64,000 nt of DNA from Saccharibacillus kuerlensis DSM 22868 (GCF_000378145.1 NZ_KB899285.1:62001-126000), one strand, 5' to 3'; shown: positions 14,314 to 23,140, counted from the first letter of the stretch. Translations and numbers: made by a program. The notes: generated from the sequence alone by a model not told the origin.

Positions 14314-15648
14314 TTGAGACAAAAGGCGATCGATGCATTTGTAAGAAATGACCGAGAACAGAAGTTGGCGGTCTGGGCGGACAGCCTGGCAGAGCGTTTT
14401 GCGGAGCGCGCCGCGAAGCACGACCGCGAAGGCTCGTTTCCATTCGAGAATTTCGAAGAACTTAAAGCAGCGGGTTACGCGAAGCTGACCTTGTCTGCGG
14501 AGCAGGGCGGCGACGGACTGTCGCTGTACGAATGGCTCCTGGTACAAGAACGAATTGCACGCGGTGACGGCTCAACCGCACTCAGCGCCGGTTGGCACGG
14601 CGGCATGATGCTGCATTATCGCGAGACCAATATTTGGCCGGAGCCAAGTTATTCGGATTTCTGCCGCGACGTTGCGGAATCGGGGGCGATGATCAACAAG
14701 TATGCCAGCGAGCGCGCGACCGGCAGCCCGACTCGCGGCGGTCGTCCGCAGACGACGGCCGTACGCGTCGACGGAGGCTGGAAGCTCACGGGGCGCAAGA
14801 CGTACAGCACTTTAAGTCCGCTGCTGACGGACTATATCGTCAGTGCAGGTATCGAGAATTCGCCTGATGTCGGCGACTTTGTTGTGCGGCTGGGATCCGC
14901 AAATCCGGGAAGCGACACCGCTGCGAAATCGTGGAATGCCGATGTATCGGCCAGCTCGCCGTTTGCTTCCGGCGGCGCGGCACTACCGGATCGGACAGAA
15001 ATCGCGCGCCGTGCCGAAGCTTCGGAGCGCCGAGCGGCCGCACTGCGCACCCAGGCAGGAGTAACGCTCGAAGAGACGTGGGATACGCTCGGCATGCGGG
15101 CAACCGGAAGCCATGATATTGTACTGCAGGATGTCTTTGTGCCGGACGAACAGGTAATGGGCATTTATACGATGGGACAGTCCAAAGGCGGCATCGACGA
15201 TGGCGACGGCTGGCTGCTGCATATTCCGGCCTGCTATCTCGGTATTGCGTATGCGGCAAGGGATTACGCTCTAAACTTTGCGAAAAATTATACGCCGAAC
15301 AGCCTGAAGGAGCCGATCGGAACGCTGCCGCATATCCGGCAGTGGATCGGTCAGATTGAAAGCGAACTTCGTCTGGCGCGTACGGCGCTGTATGATATTG
15401 CGGATCGTTGGGATCGCTATCCGGAAGAACGAGCCTCAATGCGTCCCGAATTCGGCTGGGTGAAGTATAACGCCACTCATCTCGCCGCACAGGTCGTCGA
15501 CAAATCGATGAAGATTGTCGGAGGCTCCAGCTTGTCGAGAAGCGTGCCGCTGGAACGCTATTACCGCGATGTGCGGGCCGGTCTGCATAATCCGCCGATG
15601 GAAGACGCCGTGCTGCAGACGTTGGCGCGTACGGCGCTGGAAGAGTAG
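14314..15648 (+). CDS. acyl-CoA dehydrogenase-fold flavoprotein (YdbM-like)
   Basis: A 444-residue flavoenzyme of the acyl-CoA dehydrogenase superfamily, closest in style to B. subtilis YdbM and related monooxygenase-like members. An N-terminal helical domain (residues 1-120), a middle beta domain with the W-K-L-T-G-R-K and TLGMRATGSHDI motifs, and a C-terminal helical domain with GGSSLSRS and R-D-V-R-A-G-L-H-N-P-P are visible. Between about residues 195 and 250 there is an Ala/Ser/Arg-rich insert inside the beta domain, which makes it longer than simple members. TTG 14314 follows GGAGAGG at nine bases. The substrate is unknown. Confidence 0.85.
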   Translation: MRQKAIDAFVRNDREQKLAVWADSLAERFAERAAKHDREGSFPFENFEELKAAGYAKLTLSAEQGGDGLSLYEWLLVQERIARGDGSTALSAGWHGGMMLHYRETNIWPEPSYSDFCRDVAESGAMINKYASERATGSPTRGGRPQTTAVRVDGGWKLTGRKTYSTLSPLLTDYIVSAGIENSPDVGDFVVRLGSANPGSDTAAKSWNADVSASSPFASGGAALPDRTEIARRAEASERRAAALRTQAGVTLEETWDTLGMRATGSHDIVLQDVFVPDEQVMGIYTMGQSKGGIDDGDGWLLHIPACYLGIAYAARDYALNFAKNYTPNSLKEPIGTLPHIRQWIGQIESELRLARTALYDIADRWDRYPEERASMRPEFGWVKYNATHLAAQVVDKSMKIVGGSSLSRSVPLERYYRDVRAGLHNPPMEDAVLQTLARTALEE

Positions 15649-15665
15649 CACAGAAACGGATCAGA

Positions 15666-16172
15666 TCAAAGACTGAATTTGCTGTCCAAAGACAGCAGGC
15701 GATCGACCCACTCTTCAAGCCGACGCTGTACGACCGATAGTTCCTCGTCGATCGGCATGAGCAGATGGCGCTCTGCCGGGGGCAGCAGCGGGATAAGCCG
15801 CAGGGCGAGCTCGTCGCCATTGGACTGTCCGAAATAGTAGACATACAAGGCTTCTCCGCCGAGCGTATGGGTGACCAAAAAAGAAAATTCCAATTCGTCC
15901 CGGAATACTTCGGCATGTCCGCGAATATTCGGATTTCCAAAAACATGTGTGCCTTTCAGCTTGCCGAGTTTGTATAAAAATCCGTCCAGCTGCGCCTGCG
16001 TCAGATGATAATCTTCCATGTAATAACTTTCGAAGGGCTTGCCGGGGCAGGTATCGAACGTTTCAAGATTCAAGACAAATTCTGCCCCCTTGCGCAGCAC
16101 AGGATTGTGATAATCCCAATTTGGAGAGTCTAAAATGTAAGGTTTCAGCAGAGTCCGGACCAAATAATCCAT
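15666..16172 (-). CDS. unrecognised conserved-looking cytoplasmic protein with probable upstream non-ATG start
   Basis: No family recognised. The 168 residues from ATG 16172 are soluble, rich in aromatic and acidic residues, with no signal peptide. The coordinate given is the first canonical start, but the frame stays open and coding-like for 27 more codons (segment RKRKLLITYGSNLDHSNMDY). A strong AAAGGAG site at 16262-16268 sits eight bases before ATC at 16251-16253. The true protein is therefore probably 195 residues, starting at a rare ATC codon. No ATG, GTG or TTG exists in frame between that site and 16172. It converges with the acyl-CoA-dehydrogenase-like gene. Confidence 0.65.
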   Translation of the reverse strand: MDYLVRTLLKPYILDSPNWDYHNPVLRKGAEFVLNLETFDTCPGKPFESYYMEDYHLTQAQLDGFLYKLGKLKGTHVFGNPNIRGHAEVFRDELEFSFLVTHTLGGEALYVYYFGQSNGDELALRLIPLLPPAERHLLMPIDEELSVVQRRLEEWVDRLLSLDSKFSL

Positions 16173-16336
16173 GTTACTGTGGTCCAGATTCGATCCGTAG
16201 GTAATCAGCAGCTTACGCTTACGGATTTCGGTGAGGTTTTCATAATTGACGATAGGGATTGCTCCTTTGTATATACTTTTTCGTAATGGGGTTCAGATAC
16301 TTGAACGCCCCTGATTTATCTGTCGTTACGATACAG

Positions 16337-16365
16337 ATTCGTCAAGGATTCGTCACGAATTCGTC
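16337..16365. promoter_or_regulatory. three ATTCGTC direct repeats with 11-bp period
   Basis: ATTCGTC occurs at 16337, 16348 and 16359, exactly one helical turn apart, about 115 bases upstream of the decarboxylase gene. Direct repeats with this period are typical of response-regulator sites; no binding factor is known here. Confidence 0.4.
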
Positions 16366-16478
16366 GATTTTTCAATTTATTGACCCGTAGGGTCTTTTCC
16401 GGGGTAATCATAGGTTAGAGGTTTAGCGGCCGAAGACGGATCCGCTGAGCCGCTCGATCACGGAAGGAGCGTGCAAGC

Positions 16479-18191
16479 ATGGCAAAAGTGATTATGGGTA
16501 AAGTTCGTTCGAACACGCAGGGGGACGGCAGAGCAACGCTCGGCACCTATCTGTTCGACTGCCTGAAAAAAGAAGGCGTGACGGAAGTATTCGGTGTGCC
16601 AGGCGATTACAATTTTACGCTGTTCGATACGCTGCAGCAGTGTGAAGGAATTAAGGCGGTGCCTACCCGAAACGAGCTGAACGGCGGATATGCTGCCGAT
16701 GGCTACGCGAGGGTCAAGGGTCTGGCAGCGCTGATTACGACGTTCGGGGTAGGCGAATTGAGCGCGGCCAACGCAATTGCAGGGGCTTACAGCGAGAATA
16801 TCCCAATAATTCATATTGTCGGTTCGCCGAAATCGGAGAAGCAAAAGCAGCACAAATTTATGCATCATACACTAATGGATGGCGATTACGATGCCTTCCG
16901 CCGGGTATTCGAGCCGATCTCGGCCTATACGGCTGTGCTTACGCCGAGCAATGCAATGGCAGAAATCCCTAAGGCGATCTCTATCGCCAAACGGACGAAG
17001 AAGCCGGTCTATCTGTCGGTTGCCCTTGATCTGGTACAGCAGCCGCTTTCGACGAAGGTACCAAAGCTGGAACAGGCAAAAACAAGCGAGTCTTCGCTGA
17101 GATCGGCGTCGAAACAGGCTCGCAAGATGCTTAAGCCTGCCAAACAGGTAGTGCTGCTTAGCGATGCCAAGGTGAAAAGCTGGGGCTGGGAATCGCTGGT
17201 ACGCGAAGTGGCAGAGAAGATGCAGATTCCCGCTGCCTCGACGACAATGGGCAAGGGAGGTTTCGACGAAAGTCATCCGAATCATATCGGGATGTATGGA
17301 GGGGCATTCGGCAGCAAGAAAGTACAAGAAGTTGTCGAAAGTGCCGACTGCCTGATTGTAGCGGGTTTCGTGCCTTCGGATGTCAATCTGGCCAATGAAA
17401 CGGCTCAACTGAATCCGAAAAAGATGATCATTGTGCAGCCGGAATCGGTAACGATTGGCGGCCAGGAGTACAAAGACATTCTGGGCGAAGATATGCTGCG
17501 CGAATTGTCGGCTCTTGGGTTGACCGCGGAACCTCCGATTCCTGCCGCCGATCGTCCGTATAACAGCGGTACACAGCTCGACGGCAGCCACCCGCTGACG
17601 GCGCAGGAATACTATCCGTTGATTCAGCGTTTGCTGCAGCCGGGCGATATTGTTATTGCGGAGACGGGTACATTCGCTTACGGGCTGTCGCAAACCCAGC
17701 TGCCGCAGGGAGCGACCTACATCGCGCAGGGAGGTTGGCAGAGTATCGGTTATGCAACACCGGCCGCGCTTGGTGCCTGCATGGCCGCGCCAAAACGGCG
17801 GGTTCTGCTGTTCACAGGCGACGGATCGCTGCAGCTGACCGTGCAAGAGCTCAGCTCTATGATGGAATACGGGTGCAAACCGATTGTTTTCGTATTGAAC
17901 AACGGCGGGTATACGATTGAAAAGTATTTGAACTTCCGTGTACCGGTCGAAGATCAACCGTATAACGAAATTCCGGGATGGAATTATACGAAATTGGTCG
18001 AAGCATTCGGCGGTAACGCTCATACGGAACAGGTACGAACGATCGGAGAATTGGCTCGGGCTTTCCACGATTCCGAACTTCAGCGGACAGATAAGCTGTG
18101 CTTAATCGAGATGATTGTGCCTGATGATATGGACGCGCCTGAATACTTGAAGCTTATGAGCGATGAATTAGAAAAGCAGGAAAAAGGCTGA
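16479..18191 (+). CDS. thiamine-diphosphate-dependent 2-keto-acid decarboxylase (pyruvate/indolepyruvate type)
   Basis: Cytosolic ThDP enzyme that decarboxylates a 2-oxo acid to an aldehyde. The 570 residues follow the family plan: an N-terminal Pyr domain with the cofactor-activating Glu in RNELNGGYAADGYAR, the HH pair of this decarboxylase clan in the M-H-H-T-L-M-D-G-D-Y-D segment, a middle domain, and a C-terminal PP domain with GDGS...NNGGYT binding Mg-ThDP. The HH motif separates it from acetolactate synthases. Substrate choice among pyruvate, phenylpyruvate, indolepyruvate and branched-chain oxo acids cannot be read with confidence. The start has GGAAGGAG upstream and a terminator follows. 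Confidence 0.9.
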   Translation: MAKVIMGKVRSNTQGDGRATLGTYLFDCLKKEGVTEVFGVPGDYNFTLFDTLQQCEGIKAVPTRNELNGGYAADGYARVKGLAALITTFGVGELSAANAIAGAYSENIPIIHIVGSPKSEKQKQHKFMHHTLMDGDYDAFRRVFEPISAYTAVLTPSNAMAEIPKAISIAKRTKKPVYLSVALDLVQQPLSTKVPKLEQAKTSESSLRSASKQARKMLKPAKQVVLLSDAKVKSWGWESLVREVAEKMQIPAASTTMGKGGFDESHPNHIGMYGGAFGSKKVQEVVESADCLIVAGFVPSDVNLANETAQLNPKKMIIVQPESVTIGGQEYKDILGEDMLRELSALGLTAEPPIPAADRPYNSGTQLDGSHPLTAQEYYPLIQRLLQPGDIVIAETGTFAYGLSQTQLPQGATYIAQGGWQSIGYATPAALGACMAAPKRRVLLFTGDGSLQLTVQELSSMMEYGCKPIVFVLNNGGYTIEKYLNFRVPVEDQPYNEIPGWNYTKLVEAFGGNAHTEQVRTIGELARAFHDSELQRTDKLCLIEMIVPDDMDAPEYLKLMSDELEKQEKG

Positions 18192-18243
18192 AGATAGCCC
18201 ATTCGGCAGTAAAAGCTGTTCCTCATTAAATATACAGACTGTG

Positions 18244-18281
18244 CTGTCGATTTCCCTTACCGGGAAGTCGACAGTTTTTTT
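18244..18281 (+). terminator. intrinsic terminator of the decarboxylase gene
   Basis: CTGTCGA plus TTCCC paired with GGGAA plus TCGACAG, then seven T. Confidence 0.88.
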
Positions 18282-18349
18282 ATGATTCAACAAAAAATAG
18301 TCCGGAGTACTGAAACTTTAGACTCTGCCTAAGCGTCTATATTATTGAT

Positions 18350-18369
18350 GCGCCTGTAAGGCGCTTTTT
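18350..18369 (+). terminator. second short hairpin with T run before the amidase gene
   Basis: GCGCCT-GTA-AGGCGC followed by TTTTT, 39 bases before the amidase start. It could be a back-up terminator or a leader hairpin of the amidase transcript. Confidence 0.55.
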
Positions 18370-18408
18370 ACATTTTGAAGATAAGGGGAGATATGAGGTG
18401 GAACAAGG

Positions 18409-19860
18409 ATGATGGCAAAAGGCAGAGAAATGGCATTCGGCAGATTATTGGTTGCGGCGGTTCTTGCTTTGGCGGCGGTGTTTTTCTTGTCGGTTCAGGT
18501 CAGTCAGGCAGCTTCGACGACGAAGATCGTAATTGATGACAGGGAAGTGACCGATGCCAGAGACGTACTGACTGTAAAAGGGACAACAATGGTTCCGATT
18601 CGAGTAATCTCGGAAGAGCTGGGATACCCGGTAGGATGGAATTCCGGCAGCCGACAGGTGACGGTCGGAGCTTCAAGCGATCAAGTCACGCTGACACTCG
18701 GAAGTCGTTCGGCAATCTCGGGGGCCGGAACAGTTACGCTCGAACAAGCTCCTTTCTTACAGGCGAATACAACGTATGTACCGCTTCGCTTTGTAAGTAC
18801 GGAGATGGGCCTTAAAGTCAAATGGGACAACAAAGTAAAAACGGTGTACCTGCAGTCCCCGCTTCCTCTTGAAGCGCCGCGGCCTTCCGTACCGAATGAC
18901 AACGGCAGTCAGCCGGCGCCGGGCGGTATGCCGAATACGGCTGCGTTGGTCGAGCAGGTCAGCTTCAGCGAAAACCGTCTGATGATTGGACTCAGCGGCA
19001 GTGTTACGCCGAAAGTCTCGGCGATCGGTTCACCGAACCGGATCGTCATCGACCTGCCGGACACTTCGTTCAGCCCGGTATTCGCCGAAGGACAAGGGCT
19101 GCTGATCGGTCAGCAGGGCAGTATCGCCGCACAGGGATCTGCCGATGTGAGCGGCATCCGCTTCGCACTCAACAATGATTCGCCGATGCGGGTGCGGATT
19201 GTTATCGATTTGAACAAGGCCAAAAATTACGAAACGTATCGGGAAGGCAATCTGTTCTTCATCGATCTGAACAAGGCCGGCGGAACTTCCACGCCAGGGG
19301 TCGGAGACAATGGCAAAAGAATCGTCGTTATCGATCCTGGACATGGCGGCGAAAAACCGGGTGCTATCTATACCGGCGGACCGACGCTTAAAGAGAAGGA
19401 CGTTAACCTGGATATGGCACTTAAGGTCGAAGCGCTGCTGAAGCAGGTTGAAGGTCTGGATGTCGTCATGACGCGCAGTGACGACACGGACGTGTCGCTT
19501 CAAGGACGGGTGGACATTGCCGAAAGTCTCGATGCCGACATTATGGTTTCGATTCATGCAAACAGCATGCCGCGCGGTACCAAGCCGACGAGCGGTACGG
19601 AAACCCTGTATACCAAGCCCGAGAGCAAGACATTGGCGGAGACGATCCACAAGCATGTGATCCAAGCGACTGGACTGCCGGATCGGAGGGCAAAATACCA
19701 GAATCTGTATATTGACCGGAGATCGAATCTGCCGACCGCATTGGTCGAAACAGGCTTCCTGTACGCCGGAGGCGATGTGGAGAAGATTACGGACCCGGCA
19801 TGGCAGAATCGGGTAGCCGCTGCGATTGTGGCAGGCATTCGAGAATATTTGGATTTATAA
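18409..19860 (+). CDS. secreted N-acetylmuramoyl-L-alanine amidase with stalk and AMIN domains
   Basis: Zinc amidase that cuts the bond between N-acetylmuramic acid and L-alanine in peptidoglycan. Of 483 residues, 1-35 are a Sec signal. About 40-150 form a copper-amine-oxidase N-terminal-type wall domain (paired MVPIRVISEELG and YVPLRFVSTEMG). About 175-295 form an AMIN targeting domain, and 305-483 the Amidase_3 catalytic domain with zinc ligands in DPGHGG, LKEKDVN and SIHAN and the catalytic Glu in LVETGF. ATG 18409 is placed by the GAGGTGG site. The stalk is of the same type as in the L,D-transpeptidase at 3195. A bidirectional terminator follows. Confidence 0.94.
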   Translation: MMAKGREMAFGRLLVAAVLALAAVFFLSVQVSQAASTTKIVIDDREVTDARDVLTVKGTTMVPIRVISEELGYPVGWNSGSRQVTVGASSDQVTLTLGSRSAISGAGTVTLEQAPFLQANTTYVPLRFVSTEMGLKVKWDNKVKTVYLQSPLPLEAPRPSVPNDNGSQPAPGGMPNTAALVEQVSFSENRLMIGLSGSVTPKVSAIGSPNRIVIDLPDTSFSPVFAEGQGLLIGQQGSIAAQGSADVSGIRFALNNDSPMRVRIVIDLNKAKNYETYREGNLFFIDLNKAGGTSTPGVGDNGKRIVVIDPGHGGEKPGAIYTGGPTLKEKDVNLDMALKVEALLKQVEGLDVVMTRSDDTDVSLQGRVDIAESLDADIMVSIHANSMPRGTKPTSGTETLYTKPESKTLAETIHKHVIQATGLPDRRAKYQNLYIDRRSNLPTALVETGFLYAGGDVEKITDPAWQNRVAAAIVAGIREYLDL

Positions 19861-19896
19861 ATCAAAAGAGGACCGCCATTTGGCGGTCCTTTTGAT
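19861..19896. terminator. terminator after the amidase gene, symmetrical on both strands
   Basis: ATCAAAAG..GACCGCC with GGCGGTC..CTTTTGAT around an ATTT loop. T or A runs lie on both sides. Confidence 0.85.
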
Positions 19897-20003
19897 TTGC
19901 CTGAAAAACTCGTGACTTCAACTGTCGTCTTATCGGTTAAAAGGACTTAGACCTCTGCAGTTGTATTCAGGTAGGCGGGATAAAAAGGAGCGGATCGAAT
20001 AAG

Positions 20004-20552
20004 ATGAGGGCGGAAAATACAGGATCGCCAAACAAAGACACCGGCCGCAAGAAAATTTCTGACAGTGGATCGCTTTCACCGTTAGCGCTGTGTCTGCTCG
20101 CTTACGGAACTGCCGGGATCGTATCGGGAATGCTGCTCGGTCTGATGCTTAAAGCGATCCAGACGATGACCGGACACCGTGTATATCGGCTTCTGCTGAA
20201 TGCGGACTATGTGCCGGTACTAAAAGAATTCCGTTTAAGTGAATGGACGGAGTTCGTGATTCATCTGGTAATCTCTGTAGTGCTCTGCATTGTACTGGGC
20301 CTGCTTTGGCAGAGAAGATCGCGTAACAAGATTCCTTCTGCGCAGCAAATGGTAGGCGTAACAGCAGCGATTGGTGCCCTGATCGGCCTGCTTCTGTATC
20401 CGACGACGCTGTTGTCCGCAGGAGGCACGCCGCCAATCGACAGTCTGCCTGCATGGTTGTGGTGGGGTGTTATACATCTGCTGTACGGTGCCGCATCCGG
20501 TCTGCTGCTGCATACAATTCTCACACTGCGTGTACTTCGTCCATATTCGTAA
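20004..20552 (+). CDS. four-helix membrane protein, possibly YqhR family
   Basis: A 182-residue membrane protein with a charged N-terminal tail (about 25 residues) and four hydrophobic helices at about 28-52, 82-102, 118-137 and 150-175. The segment before helix 4 (LLYPTTLLSAGGTPPIDSLP) and the last helix recall conserved YqhR membrane proteins of spore formers, but I hold that only as a possibility. ATG 20004 follows AAAAGGAGCGG. It stands alone between a terminator and the metNIQ promoter. Function unknown. Confidence 0.65.
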   Translation: MRAENTGSPNKDTGRKKISDSGSLSPLALCLLAYGTAGIVSGMLLGLMLKAIQTMTGHRVYRLLLNADYVPVLKEFRLSEWTEFVIHLVISVVLCIVLGLLWQRRSRNKIPSAQQMVGVTAAIGALIGLLLYPTTLLSAGGTPPIDSLPAWLWWGVIHLLYGAASGLLLHTILTLRVLRPYS

Positions 20553-20698
20553 TATTCCAACGTTTTCCGCCCTTGGAAATGTACAGTTGAAGTGAGGGTG
20601 AGACGTTTCGAAGAATATGGAGAGTGTTTCTTGTTCAAACAAGCATGCCTACTGCTGCGCCAATTGTAAATTAAATATTAAAATTATAAGCAAAAATA

Positions 20699-20727
20699 GT
20701 GACACAGGATATGAATTGCCTTATAAT
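20699..20727 (+). promoter_or_regulatory. sigma-A promoter of the methionine-transport operon
   Basis: A -35 GTGACA (20699-20704), a 17-bp spacer and a perfect -10 TATAAT (20722-20727). I looked for an S-box or T-box leader between it and the start codon and did not see one; the leader is only about 45 bases. Confidence 0.75.
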
Positions 20728-20779
20728 TTAGACGATTAAGAAATGAAACAGCACAAAAAAGTACTGGTACAAGGAGGGC

Positions 20780-21547
20780 TTGGTTATTCTATCCCTGCAG
20801 AAAGTCAGTAAGACGTACACGGCGCAGGGCCAGACGTTTCAGGCCGTCCTTCCCGTCAGCATGGAAATTGAGACGGGCGGCATCTACGGCATTATCGGCA
20901 CAAGCGGGGCAGGAAAATCGACGCTGCTGCGTCTGATGAACCTGCTGGAACGGCCGGACAGCGGTCACGTCCTGTTGGAAGGCCGCGATCTGATGACGAT
21001 GAGCGAACGAGAACTGCGTGAAGCGCGCCGTTCAATGGGCATGATTTTTCAGCAGTTCAATCTGGTTCACAATCGAACGGTGCACGGTAATGTTGCATCG
21101 GCGTTGGAGCTGGCGAGAACGCCCAAACGGGATCGCGAGCGTCGAGTCATGGAAGTGCTGAGTTTCGTTGGCCTTGAAGACAAAGCGAAGCAGTACCCGG
21201 CACAGCTGAGCGGCGGTCAGAAACAGCGAGTGGCGATTGCCCGGGCGCTGGCAAGCAGTCCGAAGCTGCTGCTGTGCGACGAACCGACCTCGGCGCTCGA
21301 CCCTCAGACGACGGAAGATCTGCTGAACGTGCTGATGCATATCAACCGGACGCTCGGGGTTACAATTGTTATTGTCACACATGAGCTGGAGGTTGTTCGA
21401 CAGATTTGTACGCATGTATCAGTGATGGAGATGGGCGAGGTCATTGATACGTTCGATCTGCCGAAGCGTGAAGGAGAAAGCGTTCGTCCTAAGCTCTCCT
21501 ATCGTGAGCAGATCCTGGGGACTGTCGGCAAGGAGGCAGAATTATGA
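20780..21547 (+). CDS. metN: methionine ABC transporter ATP-binding protein
   Basis: ATPase of the methionine importer MetNIQ. About 255 residues with Walker A GTSGAGKST near residue 40, Q-loop, signature LSGGQKQR near 145, Walker B LLLCDEPT and switch His. It lacks the C-terminal ACT-like regulatory domain of long MetN proteins. The coordinate uses TTG 20780, but that codon lies only two bases after AAGGAGGG. ATT at 20786 has ideal seven-base spacing and gives the family N-terminus (x-L-S-L-Q-K-V-S-K-T-Y), so ATT may be the real start. The stop overlaps metI as ATGA. Confidence 0.88.
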   Translation: MVILSLQKVSKTYTAQGQTFQAVLPVSMEIETGGIYGIIGTSGAGKSTLLRLMNLLERPDSGHVLLEGRDLMTMSERELREARRSMGMIFQQFNLVHNRTVHGNVASALELARTPKRDRERRVMEVLSFVGLEDKAKQYPAQLSGGQKQRVAIARALASSPKLLLCDEPTSALDPQTTEDLLNVLMHINRTLGVTIVIVTHELEVVRQICTHVSVMEMGEVIDTFDLPKREGESVRPKLSYREQILGTVGKEAEL

Positions 21548-22221
21548 CTCTTGATCGGTTTATGGAAATATGGGCTCAGTATGATGATCAGATCTGGGAA
21601 GCAATTGGCCAGACGTTCTATATGGTTGGAATGTCGACCCTTGCGGCCATAATTCTGGGCATTCCGCTAGGAACGCTAATCTATTTGACGCGGCCAGGCG
21701 GTATGCTGGCGAATCGTCCCACATCGGTATTCCTGAATACACTGGTCAATGTGATTCGATCTTTTCCTTTTCTGCTGTTGGTCGTCTTCATGTTCCCACT
21801 GACAAGAGCGATTGTCGGGACGACAATTGGAACGACGGCAGCAACTATTCCGCTTGCGATCGTGGCGGTAGCCGGCTATTCGCGGCTCGTCGAACAGGCG
21901 TTGGTGGAAGTACCGCGCGGCGTCGTAGAAGCAGCCCGATCAATGGGGGCTTCGCGCTTAGAGATTGTGTATAAATTTCTGTATGTGGAAGCCCGTTCCG
22001 GACTGGTTCTGGGACTGACGACTTCCATTGTTAGCTTCATCTCCTATTCTACGGTCGTTGGCATCGTCGGAGGCGGCGGAGTAGGCGATTTTGCGATCCG
22101 CTACGGCTACCAACGCTTCGAGATGGATGTCACAATCTGCATGATTGTGCTGATGATCCTGCTGGTTCAGATTGTGCAGGTCGCTGGTAGTACCCTTTCA
22201 CGCAAGATCGACAAACGATAA
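21544..22221 (+). CDS. metI: methionine ABC transporter permease
   Basis: Membrane channel of the MetNIQ importer (also called MetP in Bacillus). The 225 residues form five transmembrane helices with the EAA loop (VEAARSMGASRLEIVYKFLYVEA near residues 135-160) that contacts MetN. The start ATG overlaps the metN stop codon by ATGA, and its AAGGAGG site lies inside the end of metN, so the two are coupled. metQ follows after 48 bases. Substrate could be L- or D-methionine or methionine sulfoxide; this cannot be separated by sequence alone. Confidence 0.92.
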   Translation: MTLDRFMEIWAQYDDQIWEAIGQTFYMVGMSTLAAIILGIPLGTLIYLTRPGGMLANRPTSVFLNTLVNVIRSFPFLLLVVFMFPLTRAIVGTTIGTTAATIPLAIVAVAGYSRLVEQALVEVPRGVVEAARSMGASRLEIVYKFLYVEARSGLVLGLTTSIVSFISYSTVVGIVGGGGVGDFAIRYGYQRFEMDVTICMIVLMILLVQIVQVAGSTLSRKIDKR

Positions 22222-22269
22222 CCGGTAATTCGGCAACAACACACTTATAAATGGGGGTATATCATCACT

Positions 22270-23121
22270 ATGAAAAAATCTTTCTTCCTTATCCTTGCCG
22301 CGCTGATGCTTGTTCTGGCCGGCTGCGGACAAGCTGCTCCAACGTCCACCGACACGACGAATAACACAACTGGCGGAGAAGCTGCCCCAAGCGAAAGTCA
22401 GGAACTGACTACGTTGAAAGTCGCTTCGCTTCCGGCACCGATGGATGCGATTCTGCTCCTGGTAAAGCCGCTGCTCGTTGAAGATGGCATCAATCTGGAA
22501 ATTGTTGAGATGTCGGACAATATCCAGCCGAACGACGCGCTGGCGAACAAGGAAGTCGACGCAAACTTCTTCCAGCACGTTCCGTATGCGGAAGCGTACA
22601 ATGAAGCGCGCGGCGCCAACATCGTACCGGTACAGCCCGTATACAATGCTCTGTATGCAGGTTACTCAAGCAAGCATAAGTCGATTGAAGAACTGCCGAA
22701 CGAAGCGGTTGTTGTTATTCCGAACGATCCGCCGAATATTGCACACTCGCTGCTGCTGCTTGAACAGAACGATCTGATTGAATTGAAAGAAGGAGCCGGG
22801 ATCAAAGCGGGACTGAACGATATTACATCCAATCCGAAGAACCTCCAGTTCAAGGAAGTCGATCTGCTGACACTCAACCGCATGATGGACGACGCGGATC
22901 TGGTTACGATGTATCCAGCTTATGCCAAGCCGCTTGGACTGTCTGCCAAAAAAGATGCTTTGATTGTTGAAAAAGACATGCAGGCGTTTGCCATTACCCT
23001 CATGGCGCGTGAAGATAACAAGGATGACCCGGCGATCCAGAAGCTGGCTGAGCGTATGAGTGGTCCAGAAGTCGAGAAGTTCCTTGAAGAAGAATATACC
23101 GATACGTATCCAGCGTTTTAA
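22270..23121 (+). CDS. metQ: methionine-binding lipoprotein (NlpA family)
   Basis: Extracytoplasmic receptor of the MetNIQ importer. The 283 residues start with a lipoprotein signal with lipobox L-A-G-C, lipidated at Cys19, then a Thr/Ser-rich linker to about residue 45 and an NlpA/MetQ two-lobe binding domain. Typical segments are the N-D-A-L-A-N-K-E-V-D-A-N-F-F-Q-H motif near residue 92 and a late V-T-M-Y-P-A-Y-A-K-P-L-G-L region. It is the last gene of the operon, closed by a strong terminator at 23141. Confidence 0.93.
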   Translation: MKKSFFLILAALMLVLAGCGQAAPTSTDTTNNTTGGEAAPSESQELTTLKVASLPAPMDAILLLVKPLLVEDGINLEIVEMSDNIQPNDALANKEVDANFFQHVPYAEAYNEARGANIVPVQPVYNALYAGYSSKHKSIEELPNEAVVVIPNDPPNIAHSLLLLEQNDLIELKEGAGIKAGLNDITSNPKNLQFKEVDLLTLNRMMDDADLVTMYPAYAKPLGLSAKKDALIVEKDMQAFAITLMAREDNKDDPAIQKLAERMSGPEVEKFLEEEYTDTYPAF

Positions 23122-23140
23122 TATTTCCAGAGAATCATGA

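Noticed and set aside
14028-14351. 107-codon open frame before the acyl-CoA-dehydrogenase-like gene
   Set aside because: It consists of degenerate DNA repeats (Phe/Pro-rich product), overlaps the next ribosome site and has none of its own.
14840-15946. 368-codon minus-strand open frame
   Set aside because: It overlaps the acyl-CoA-dehydrogenase-like gene in antisense and has no coding features.
16872-18068. 398-codon minus-strand open frame
   Set aside because: It is a shadow of the decarboxylase gene. Its product shows no recognisable motif and has an unlikely Arg/Gln/Cys composition.
20728-20779. S-box or T-box riboswitch before metN
   Set aside because: The leader is only about 50 bases and contains neither the S-box core words nor a terminator hairpin.
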